Origin: Desulfovibrio sp. UCD-KL4C
GTDB taxonomy: Bacteria > Desulfobacterota > Desulfovibrionia > Desulfovibrionales > Desulfovibrionaceae
DNA: 64,000 nt
Direction: 5' to 3'
Assembly: GCF_006210265.1 (NCBI RefSeq)
Contig: NZ_VCNC01000006.1
Span: forward strand, 1-64,000
Shown here: piece after piece, positions 56,869 through 64,000 of the stretch
Position numbering within the stretch: the stretch's first letter is position 1
Layout: the number at the start of each line of letters is the position of its first letter
Position numbers and translations under genes: made by a program
The notes under the pieces: model-generated
Seen by the model: only the letters and a program-made list of their open reading frames with translations
What the model was told of the DNA's origin: nothing
Databases searched by the model: none

Positions 56869-58196
56869 TATTTGAAGTCCGTAATTGTGCGGTAAAGTAC
56901 AGATGTGCCCTTAATGAAATCTGCAATATCCATTTCTTCTTCAGGGTTATGCGAACCATTGCGGTTTCTCACAAAAATCATTCCTGTGGGAACACCTGCA
57001 TTTGCGAAGAGTGACGCATCATGTCCAGCTCCGCTAGGTATAGCTTCTATTGGCAAACCTTCATCCCCACAAGCTTTATTTATGCGCTCAACAATACTTT
57101 GGTCAAGCACTGCGGGAGGAGTTTTTACAGGTTTATCAAATTCAAATTGAACTTTGCGGTCATAAGTAATTGTGGCGCATTCTGAATGGAGCAATGCTTC
57201 AATGGCGGCAAGAGTATGTTCGTACTGACTTCTTGCTTCAAAACTGAATGTGACTAATCCTGGAATCCGAGACATTGCATGGTTTTGAGTATTGGTTGTT
57301 AAAATTCCTGTTGTTGCAACCAGATCTCCACCGTGCTGTAGAATCGTTGTCCAGTGATCATCCACGCGGGTAATTAAATCCGCAGTGGCAAAAACAGCAT
57401 CCCGTCTCAGCCAGCGTGGAACAGCTCCGGAATGACCATCTTCGCCTATACATTTAATTTTTCTGTGTCTGATGTTACCGCGAATTCCGGTTACAGCAGC
57501 AACCGGAAGATTGCGGGCAATCATAACCGGACCCTGCTCAATGTGCAGTTCAAAGAAAGCTTTTATTTTAGATGTATCAATCAGGATTTCGCCTTTGGCA
57601 ATTCTATCAATGTCAGCTCCGCACTCAGCCATATGAGTCCCGAGTGTTTTGCCATCATCGCGCTGGGGTAATGCCTGGTCTGATTTTCCGAGTTTACCAA
57701 GAAGGGCTTTTGAACCCAGATAACATGCATCAAACCATGCACTTTCTTCACCGCGCAAGGCTATAACTTTAATAGGAGTTTCAGGAGATCTGCCTATTCG
57801 TTTGTATTCAACCAGACAAAGTAATCCTGCGATAACTCCGGCTGCACCATCATAGTTTCCGCCTTGCGGAACTGAATCAAGGTGTGAACCTACAAGTATA
57901 TATTCCTGATCATCAGATATTTTTTCAAGTTCAATAACAAGGTTTGCCGCAGCGTCACGTGAAGTTATCAGCCCTTCATTTTGGGCAAAACTTTCAATCA
58001 TATCGAAAGCTTTACTTTCACCTGCGCCGTATGAAGCTCGGGATACACCTATTTTATCTCTGGATAATTCTTCCAGATCTGCAAACAGTTTTTCTGCATC
58101 ACTTGTCAAATGGTTGAGACTGGGCTGAGTTTCTAAAACCGGATGTGGATTCATATCGGCCGCCCCCTCGAGGTGTTCATTTACTGGTGCAATCAT
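56868..58196 (-). CDS. M20-family N-carbamoyl amino acid / ureido amidohydrolase
   Basis: A 442-aa metal-dependent amidohydrolase of the hydantoinase/carbamoylase branch (allantoate amidohydrolase, beta-ureidopropionase, L-carbamoylase). Metal and substrate segments are clear: VGSHLDSVPQGGNYDGAAGV, LRGEESAWF, FELHIEQGPVM, SGAGHDASLFA and NRNGSHNPEE. The in-frame ATG at 58154 has GAGGGGG upstream and may be the true start, giving 428 aa. It lies between the TRAP transporter genes and pyrC. The substrate is probably a ureido compound such as N-carbamoyl-aspartate, by context only. Confidence 0.88.
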   Translation of the reverse strand: MIAPVNEHLEGAADMNPHPVLETQPSLNHLTSDAEKLFADLEELSRDKIGVSRASYGAGESKAFDMIESFAQNEGLITSRDAAANLVIELEKISDDQEYILVGSHLDSVPQGGNYDGAAGVIAGLLCLVEYKRIGRSPETPIKVIALRGEESAWFDACYLGSKALLGKLGKSDQALPQRDDGKTLGTHMAECGADIDRIAKGEILIDTSKIKAFFELHIEQGPVMIARNLPVAAVTGIRGNIRHRKIKCIGEDGHSGAVPRWLRRDAVFATADLITRVDDHWTTILQHGGDLVATTGILTTNTQNHAMSRIPGLVTFSFEARSQYEHTLAAIEALLHSECATITYDRKVQFEFDKPVKTPPAVLDQSIVERINKACGDEGLPIEAIPSGAGHDASLFANAGVPTGMIFVRNRNGSHNPEEEMDIADFIKGTSVLYRTITDFK

Positions 58197-58231
58197 ATTC
58201 TTATTTCTAATTTTTTATTTAAATCAAACTG

Positions 58232-59509
58232 TTAAGGTGCAACTAGTCCTGGAAGGAAAGTAGCCAGGCCTGGAACATAGGTAATAAGTATTAATACGAG
58301 AATATTGATAAATAGGAATGGCCATACTCCTTGAATAATTGACATTACGGGCTTTTCAAGAGTGGAGGAGGCAACGAAAATGTCAAGTCCGAATGGCGGG
58401 GTTATCATGCCTATGCAGATATTAAGGCAGACGATTTCACCAAAATGGATAGGATCAATTCCCATAGATAATGCGACCGGATATAACGGTGGTACAAGAA
58501 TAAGAAGCGCCGAGTTAGGGTCAATGAACATACCTGCAATAAAGAAGGCAACGTTAACTATCATCAGGAATGTGATAGGCCCTGCCTGAATAGCTGTCAG
58601 GAAGTTTGTTATAAGAACCGGAACCTGTGCAATTGTTACAAAGTAGGAAAGTACGCTTCCCATTGCCAGCAGAATGAAAATGATCGTTGTTGAGATTGAT
58701 GCTCTTTCAGTAATGCTGATCAATCTGGAAAAATTTAGATTTTTATAAATGCAAGATTCAACAAATATTGCATAAACAACAGAAATTGCGGCAGCTTCGG
58801 TAGGTGTGAATAATCCTGAGTAAATTCCGCCTAAAATAATTACGGGTAAACCAAGAGCCCATGATGCCGCTTTGAAAGTTTTAGTAAATGGTATTGTTGA
58901 TTTTTCGCCTCTGCCAACGCCTTTTCTAATGCTTTCAAATATTACAAGACCGCAGAAGGCAAGGCCGAGAGTAATGCCGACACCCAGACCGCCTATAAAT
59001 AGTCCGGTAATAGATGTACCTGTCATCCAGCCGTAAATAATGAGGGTGATACTCGGCGGAATAAGTAATGCTGTTTCTGCGCTGGAAACTATTAAACCTA
59101 AGCTGAATTTTTCGCTGAATCCGGTTTTACGCAGTTCAGGATACATGAGCTTACCCATGGCGGCGACAGTTGCCGGAGCTGATCCTGAAACGGAACCGAA
59201 GGCCATTGAACCTACAACAGTAGTATGACCTATCCCGCCCAGCCTATGAGCGGTGAAATGTTTGATTAGATCTGTAAGCCTTTTGGCAATCTGTCCAGAA
59301 GCCATAAGTTCTGCCGCAAAAATGAAAAATGGAATGGCAAGCAGGGTAGATACGTTGATTCCACCGACCAGTTTTTGAATAAGTACAGGGTCAGGGATTC
59401 TTGGAAAAAGAAAAGCCTTGGTCAAAAATGCTGGCACACCCAACACGAGCAGCATTTCGAAACCACAAACAAGCATTGTCAGAGCAATTAAAATTATTAC
59501 AGGAGTCAT
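58232..59509 (-). CDS. dctM: TRAP transporter large permease (DctM)
   Basis: A 425-aa inner-membrane protein of the TRAP DctM family with about twelve membrane segments. The family segments MAFGSVSGSAPATVAAMG, LIPPSITLIIYGWMTG and FIDPNSALLILVPPLYP are visible. It couples solute uptake to a sodium or proton gradient. It starts 14 bases after dctQ and is followed by the carbamoylase gene. The substrate is not known. Confidence 0.95.
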   Translation of the reverse strand: MTPVIILIALTMLVCGFEMLLVLGVPAFLTKAFLFPRIPDPVLIQKLVGGINVSTLLAIPFFIFAAELMASGQIAKRLTDLIKHFTAHRLGGIGHTTVVGSMAFGSVSGSAPATVAAMGKLMYPELRKTGFSEKFSLGLIVSSAETALLIPPSITLIIYGWMTGTSITGLFIGGLGVGITLGLAFCGLVIFESIRKGVGRGEKSTIPFTKTFKAASWALGLPVIILGGIYSGLFTPTEAAAISVVYAIFVESCIYKNLNFSRLISITERASISTTIIFILLAMGSVLSYFVTIAQVPVLITNFLTAIQAGPITFLMIVNVAFFIAGMFIDPNSALLILVPPLYPVALSMGIDPIHFGEIVCLNICIGMITPPFGLDIFVASSTLEKPVMSIIQGVWPFLFINILVLILITYVPGLATFLPGLVAP

Positions 59510-59523
59510 ATTATCTTACCGCC

Positions 59524-60045
59524 TTAGTTAGCTTGATCAATAGTAATAGGTTTATAGTGGCGGTCATTTATACCGGCAAGTTCAAGTCCATATCTAATAG
59601 CTAAAAGTATAAAACCTATGGTCGGAGCAACGTATAGCCAGTACATCGGGAGTCCTAGGGTAGGACTGACCTGTCCCGTGCGCATAACAAATTTAACAAG
59701 AGCAAACCCGAGCCAAGCTAGATAACAGCTGAATATAATGCCGGTAATGTTGATAACGAAACATATAATTTTTTGTGGAATATCCGGAAGTTTTTCAAGC
59801 AGAGTGCTAACTGCTACATGCCTACCGCGCTCAAGAGCAAGGCCAAGTGAAAGGAATATGGCCCAGACCATAAGCAAACGTGTAGCTTCATCTATCCATG
59901 CGAAAGTACTAGAGTATTGTGGTAATATCTCGCGCACCAATACATTAAAAGTGTAGAGGGCGACCATGATCAGATTTATAGAAATAACGAGAACTCGTTC
60001 TACGGTTCTGATTCCTGTGATTATGGTATTTAGTCTCTTTCGCAT
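59524..60045 (-). CDS. dctQ: TRAP transporter small permease (DctQ)
   Basis: A 173-aa inner-membrane protein with four hydrophobic segments, typical of DctQ. The FAWIDEATRLLMVWAIFLSLG segment is a family mark. The start at 60045 is set by AGGAG just upstream. An in-frame ATG at 60105 lies before the dctP/dctQ hairpin and is rejected. It works with DctM and DctP. Confidence 0.92.
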   Translation of the reverse strand: MRKRLNTIITGIRTVERVLVISINLIMVALYTFNVLVREILPQYSSTFAWIDEATRLLMVWAIFLSLGLALERGRHVAVSTLLEKLPDIPQKIICFVINITGIIFSCYLAWLGFALVKFVMRTGQVSPTLGLPMYWLYVAPTIGFILLAIRYGLELAGINDRHYKPITIDQAN

Positions 60046-60065
60046 AATTTTCTCCTGAAAAAATA

Positions 60066-60091
60066 GGCGGGAAAGACAAGTCTTTCCCGCC
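60066..60091 (-). terminator. Hairpin between dctP and dctQ
   Basis: GGCGGGAAAGAC pairs with GTCTTTCCCGCC and is followed by TATTTTTT. It lies 14 bases after the dctP stop. It probably lets dctP be expressed above dctQM by partial termination or 3' end protection. Confidence 0.85.
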
Positions 60092-60105
60092 TTAATTAAA
60101 CTCAA

Positions 60106-61125
60106 TTATTTTACAATACGTTTGTATTCTGATTCGTAGAGTTTGATGAGTTTTTCACCTTCGCTACCTGCACGTTCAATGTAAGCAGCTTTAGTTTTAG
60201 GGAACATGAGGTTACGCATGGTTTCGCGGTCTGCATCTGAAAGCTTGCTGACTTTTACGCCTGCTTTTTCGATTACAGCAAGTGCGTCTTTTTGAGCCTG
60301 TTCTTTATTGGCTTCAACGCTAGGCATAACTTCCATCAAAGTGTCTACAATGATCTTCTGATAGTTTTTAGGAAGGCTGTTCCACCATGTTGGGTTAAAA
60401 AGGAAGAAGTCTTCCATTGCACCATGGTCGGAAAGAACAAGATATTTCTGAACTTCATAAAACTTCATGCTAGCAATGGTATCAAGAGGATTTTCTTCAC
60501 CATCAACAACACCGTTCTGAAGTGATGTGTAAAGTTCTCCGAAAGGCAAAGCTATTGCAGAAGCTCCGATTGCAGCAAATTGTTCAATCAAAATTTTGGA
60601 ATCCATTACACGGAAGCGCTGGCCTTTATATGAATCTATAGTTGTAAGAGGTTTGTTGGATGTAAAGTTTTTACGTCCGTCAGGCCATGTTGCAACAGCT
60701 TTAAAACCACGTGAATCGAAACTTTTTAAAAGAGCTTTACCTAAAGCACCCTGACGAATTTCCTGTGCCTGAGCACGGTCGGCAGGAAGCAGGAAAGGAA
60801 GATCCATAATAGATACAGCAGGGTTGAATCCACCAAGGAATGCAGCCGGAGAAACTGTACCTTCAATAGTACCGAACTGAACGCCTTCGTTCATCTGACG
60901 CTGGTTGCCAAGCTGTGAAGATGGGAAAATTTTAAATTCTACGTCACCGTTAGTACGTTCTTTTACAAGTTTAGCGACTTTTAGCAGTCCTATGTTACGT
61001 GGCTGCTGAGCAGACTCAAGGTGTCCGATGCGAGCTTCGTACTTTGCAGCGTTAGCAGAAATGACTCCGCCGAGCAGCATGCACATGGCCATAACAATAG
61101 AAACAATACGTGTTGAAATTTTCAT
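60106..61125 (-). CDS. dctP: TRAP transporter solute-binding protein (DctP)
   Basis: A 339-aa periplasmic receptor with a signal peptide ending SANAA near residue 27. DctP family features are visible: IFPSSQLGNQRQMNEGVQFG, GQRFRVMDSKI with the arginine that usually binds a carboxylate, and QNGVVDGEENPLDTI. AGGAGG precedes the ATG. It is the first gene of the operon. The ligand is likely a carboxylated, perhaps ureido or pyrimidine-precursor, compound, inferred from downstream genes. Confidence 0.94.
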   Translation of the reverse strand: MKISTRIVSIVMAMCMLLGGVISANAAKYEARIGHLESAQQPRNIGLLKVAKLVKERTNGDVEFKIFPSSQLGNQRQMNEGVQFGTIEGTVSPAAFLGGFNPAVSIMDLPFLLPADRAQAQEIRQGALGKALLKSFDSRGFKAVATWPDGRKNFTSNKPLTTIDSYKGQRFRVMDSKILIEQFAAIGASAIALPFGELYTSLQNGVVDGEENPLDTIASMKFYEVQKYLVLSDHGAMEDFFLFNPTWWNSLPKNYQKIIVDTLMEVMPSVEANKEQAQKDALAVIEKAGVKVSKLSDADRETMRNLMFPKTKAAYIERAGSEGEKLIKLYESEYKRIVK

Positions 61126-61340
61126 TTGGTAGCCTCCTGATTAAAGCAGCAATGTTTTGATTAATACAAATTGGATTAAAAAAACGATTATTGTCAAGAA
61201 AATTCTTATTTTTGATACAAATAAAAAAACTATTCACAAAAATGAGAATATGAGTAATTATTGATCACAAAGATGGCAAATGAACTTATAAATATTTTAG
61301 CATTTCTGGTCTTATTAATATAGTATAATGGAGATATGAA

Positions 61341-62228
61341 ATGGGTGAACTTAGCTCCACAGAAATTGGACATAGACTTAAAGCTTTCAGGCTGGGTAGT
61401 GAGTATAGCGCAGAAGACATCGCTTCTAAGATAGGAATTTCCCGTGCGGCCCTTTATCGTTATGAAAAAGGAGATCCTCCTAAGCTTGAAACACTTGAAA
61501 GTATAGCTGAACTTCTTGGAGTGTCACTGACCTCATTAATGGGAGTCGGGGTTGAATATGTTTCATCGGCAGTGAGTTTTTTTGAAAGGATGCGGCAAGC
61601 TGAATCTGTATCGGAACATTTATTTGTCATGTTCGGGCCTGTTTCATATTTACTTACTACTGATGAATTTGATGAAGTTTTGTCTGTTGTTTTAAAGGAA
61701 GGTTTGTCAGCTGGGCTACCTGATTTACGTCAGGCGCGAAGGGCCATTGATGAAATTTTAGCAATTTTGAAAGAACGCAAGGATGCTTATCAGAAACGCA
61801 AACCAAGTATTGTCAGTCTGGTTTCTGCTGCAGAACTTGAGAGATTTTTACGAAACGGTTTTATCGGTACATATGATTTGCCGCCGGAAGTAATTAAAGA
61901 GCGAAAAGCCATCGCACGCAGAGAGTTGGAGAATGTACTCGATATGCTGGAAAAGCAGCCTATAGGTGTTCAAATCGGAATCTTGCGGGATTCTATACCA
62001 AGTACGAGTTTTCAAATTTTCAGACAGCCGGGGAGTGCAACGCTTGGAATAAGCCCATTCAGACTTGGAGAATTTCCCAACGTTCGTTTAGGTGTTGCAA
62101 TGATTACATCAGCTCCGGAAGCTCTGGCTTTGCACGAAAAAATGGTGACAGAACTTTGGGATAGATCTCTTAAAGGACCGGAAGCCGCTGCTTTCTTAAA
62201 AAAACTTATTCAGGAAGCCGGCTCATAA
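61341..62228 (+). CDS. XRE-family regulator
   Basis: A 295-aa regulator. The N-terminal HTH_3 domain has IGHRLKAFRLGSEYSAEDIA and IGISRAALYRYEKG (residues 8-60). The C-terminal 230 residues form a ligand or dimer domain of a type often seen next to TRAP operons. The gene is transcribed away from dctP; the 215-base intergenic region is AT-rich and should contain both promoters. GGAGAT precedes the ATG. Control of the TRAP-carbamoylase-pyrCE operon is inferred from the divergent arrangement. Confidence 0.88.
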   Translation: MGELSSTEIGHRLKAFRLGSEYSAEDIASKIGISRAALYRYEKGDPPKLETLESIAELLGVSLTSLMGVGVEYVSSAVSFFERMRQAESVSEHLFVMFGPVSYLLTTDEFDEVLSVVLKEGLSAGLPDLRQARRAIDEILAILKERKDAYQKRKPSIVSLVSAAELERFLRNGFIGTYDLPPEVIKERKAIARRELENVLDMLEKQPIGVQIGILRDSIPSTSFQIFRQPGSATLGISPFRLGEFPNVRLGVAMITSAPEALALHEKMVTELWDRSLKGPEAAAFLKKLIQEAGS

Positions 62229-62242
62229 CTGGGAGGTAATAT

Positions 62243-62587
62243 ATGCCTTTTATAAGAGTTGAAACAAACATGAAAGTTGAAGCCTCTGAGGCTGATGCTT
62301 TTGTTTTGAAGCTTTCAAAATTTTTATCTGTCGCATTAGGTAAACCTGAAATATATGTAACTGTAATGTTACATCAAAATGTAAGTATGTCTTTGTCAGG
62401 TAGTAATGATCCTGCGGTATTTGCTTCTTTGGGAAGCATCTCGTTGCAGCCTGAAAAATGTATGGAACTTTCAAAATCTGTTTGTGAATTTCTCACAGCA
62501 GAGTTTTCTATATCCGGATCTAGAGTTTTTATTGAATTTCGTGATCTTGAACGTTCCATGTTTGGATGGAATGGGCGGACATTTTAA
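62243..62587 (+). CDS. MIF-like tautomerase
   Basis: A 114-aa protein of the macrophage migration inhibitory factor/tautomerase family. Pro2, the catalytic N-terminal proline after Met removal, is present (MPFIRVET), and the family segments SGSNDPAVFASLGSISL and FRDLERSMFGWNGRTF align with MIF NYYDMNAANVGWNNSTF. MIF-type proteins are trimers that tautomerise phenylpyruvate or related keto acids. GGAGGT precedes the ATG. It is 14 bases after the XRE gene, so it is cotranscribed. Its substrate is unknown. Confidence 0.88.
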   Translation: MPFIRVETNMKVEASEADAFVLKLSKFLSVALGKPEIYVTVMLHQNVSMSLSGSNDPAVFASLGSISLQPEKCMELSKSVCEFLTAEFSISGSRVFIEFRDLERSMFGWNGRTF

Positions 62588-62596
62588 GCAAAAAAA

Positions 62597-62628
62597 TCCC
62601 GATGCTAATTTATGAATTCGCATCGGGA
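62597..62628 (-). terminator. U32 gene terminator
   Basis: TCCCGATGC pairs with GCATCGGGA and is followed by a T-run on the minus strand, about 30 bases after the stop codon of the minus-strand gene. Confidence 0.8.
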
Positions 62629-62657
62629 ATAGATTTTACTCAGATAGTCAGTGGGAA

Positions 62658-64000
62658 TTATAGCAATGCCAGATCCCAATTGAAGGTACTGGTTCTGTTA
62701 GGAGTCGGAACGGCTTTAGGCCATGATTCCGTAATTTGTAGAAACATTGAATAGCCTGCGCTTTCAAGTTTCTTGGTTACAACTCCTAAGTCCAGTTCCC
62801 ATCCTGGGTATACCCAGTAGTTTTGAGCATATTTTCTTACCCAGCAGACTTCTTTTTTCTGGCTGTAGATAGGGCTCATAAGCTCGGTCTCATCGGCGAC
62901 GATCCTTGAAATACCAAGCGGCCATAAGCCGGAAGTAATAATTCCCAAGGGAAGTGGGCTGTGTTTTGGAAGCTCCATGTAATCCGCTTTTGAAAGCTCT
63001 GGGCTGACAAATGCAGAGGTGAAACCCATTTCATAAAGTTCCATCAGTGCAAGCGGGTTGGACATATTGCAGAACGGGCTGGCGTGAAAATGTAAATTTT
63101 CATCATCAGGGAAAAGGCCAATTTGCCAAGGCGAACCGAGAACAAATTCCGTTGCTCCGTGACCAAGGCAATAAGCGATAAGTTGTTTGATTTCAGCTTC
63201 CTCATTCGGCCATATAACCGGAGGAAGGTGCCACCAGATCTTTGACACAATTGGTTTAGGTGTGCGGTCGAGTGCATTGGCAGAAAGCCAGATGCCTGTT
63301 CCGTATTTATTTTTACCGCGCGGAGGATTTCTTTGCAGAGAAAGAAGCTTAACCCGTTCAGTAGATTCGTAAGGATGCGGAAGGTCGACCTGCACAGAAC
63401 TTGACGTTTTTGTAGGGATTTTAATTTTTGAAAGAGCTGTTTCCAGTTTTTTAAGAGCGTTGACCAAACCTTCTTCACGGCGGTCAATCAGAAATACTCT
63501 AGTTCCTGATTTTAAGCGGGTTCTACCTTGAACTGGGATAGAAACTCTGCCACGTTTCGGAACAGATCTTCTGATTTTTAAGGTCTGATGTCCTGGTTGA
63601 TCCTGATAGCCGATGCGTAGGAAGTCACCATTAAGAAGTTCCTGACGGCATTCGAAATAAGGCTTTCCGTTCTTTTCCTGCTTGGTAACTCCGATAAGAA
63701 ATCCTGAACCAGTTTCATTATTAGGATCAAGCGGAATAAATGGACGCTGAGGCAGAAATGTTGAATGTGATGATGGTCTGCTGAGAGCAAGTTCCAGCAA
63801 TTCCATTGCCGTTTTACGAACTTTAGCATCATTAGGATGATCACGCAGCATGCGATAGCCTGTGACTGTATAATAAACGTAGTGGGGACCTTTTTTACGA
63901 CCTTCAATTTTCCATGAAGTAACTTCAGGGATTGAAAGCAAAGGTTTTGTTAAAACATCCAGACTCAAATCGAGGCAGGAGAACAGACGTTTTGGTTGAT
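62658..64000 (-). CDS. U32 peptidase-family protein, C-terminal part, truncated by window
   Basis: At least 447 aa of a U32 (collagenase-like) family protein. The reading frame stays open to the window edge (KRLFSCLDLS upstream of the TTG at 63968), so the start lies outside. The family-specific SWKIEGRKKGPHYVYYTV segment and its C-terminal beta-rich domains are visible. U32 members include peptidases and tRNA-hydroxylation factors (TrhP/YegQ-like), and the choice cannot be made from this part. It ends at the terminator before the MIF-like gene. Confidence 0.9.
   Translation of the reverse strand, partial: QPKRLFSCLDLSLDVLTKPLLSIPEVTSWKIEGRKKGPHYVYYTVTGYRMLRDHPNDAKVRKTAMELLELALSRPSSHSTFLPQRPFIPLDPNNETGSGFLIGVTKQEKNGKPYFECRQELLNGDFLRIGYQDQPGHQTLKIRRSVPKRGRVSIPVQGRTRLKSGTRVFLIDRREEGLVNALKKLETALSKIKIPTKTSSSVQVDLPHPYESTERVKLLSLQRNPPRGKNKYGTGIWLSANALDRTPKPIVSKIWWHLPPVIWPNEEAEIKQLIAYCLGHGATEFVLGSPWQIGLFPDDENLHFHASPFCNMSNPLALMELYEMGFTSAFVSPELSKADYMELPKHSPLPLGIITSGLWPLGISRIVADETELMSPIYSQKKEVCWVRKYAQNYWVYPGWELDLGVVTKKLESAGYSMFLQITESWPKAVPTPNRTSTFNWDLALL

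Overview
The window looks like a chromosomal segment of a marine, moderately AT-rich sulfate-reducing bacterium of the Desulfovibrio/Maridesulfovibrio group. This is inference, not a database result. It rests on the set of genes: a selenocysteine formate dehydrogenase with an [FeFe] hydrogenase, a selA/selB operon, a TRAP transporter, Fur/PerR with a small catalase, and YaaT-MetG. No insertion sequence, prophage, integrase or CRISPR array was seen.

Layout. 1-150: 3' end of a 5S rRNA gene and its terminator. 554-11754 (minus): recQ, then a block reading fdhF, hycB-like, hydA, hycB-like, LytTR regulator, LytS-type kinase and cstA. fdhF is interrupted by an in-frame UGA that is read as selenocysteine and is followed by a SECIS-like hairpin. 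The four enzyme genes match the subunit set of a hydrogen-dependent CO2 reductase. The sensor pair and CstA suggest that pyruvate sensing and uptake are tied to H2/formate metabolism, and a 21-bp-period direct repeat in front of cstA looks like the LytTR operator. 11906-12576: a sigma-54-type promoter in front of an unrecognised 200-aa protein. 12706-19164: a fructose PTS operon (fruA, fruK and an EIIA-HPr-EI fusion) with a divergent LacI-family regulator and palindromic operators. 19180-21055: a small secreted protein, a decayed rsgA relic and a Lys/His-rich secreted repeat protein. 21245-27022 (minus): an unusual chaperone-usher-like cluster with two DUF4402-like subunits, a chaperone, and a usher-like protein that has an inner-membrane-type anchor and a SPOR tail. 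27602-33787: tRNA-Arg, then folC-selA-M18 aminopeptidase-selB. 33888-35679: a pentapeptide-repeat membrane protein switched out of frame by a run of 11 G, probably phase-variable. 35810-37887: perR-like gene and katA. 37952-46090: tRNA-His, murA, comEC, a single-domain response regulator, yaaT and metG. 46139-52468: slyX, a small unknown gene, feoA, carB, purF and a YkgJ-like protein. 52560-55039: penicillin-binding protein 1A. 55068-61125 (minus): dctP-dctQ-dctM, an M20-type carbamoylase, pyrC and pyrE. 61341-64000: XRE regulator, MIF-like tautomerase, and a U32 peptidase-family gene cut by the window end.

How parts work together. The selA/selB operon supplies the decoding machinery needed by fdhF about 18 kb away; selC was not seen here. 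The TRAP transporter, carbamoylase, dihydroorotase and orotate phosphoribosyltransferase in one operon suggest uptake and use of ureido or pyrimidine precursors. The most unusual items are the anchored, SPOR-tailed usher-like protein, the poly-G switch, and the HDCR-type cluster joined to a LytS/LytTR-CstA module.
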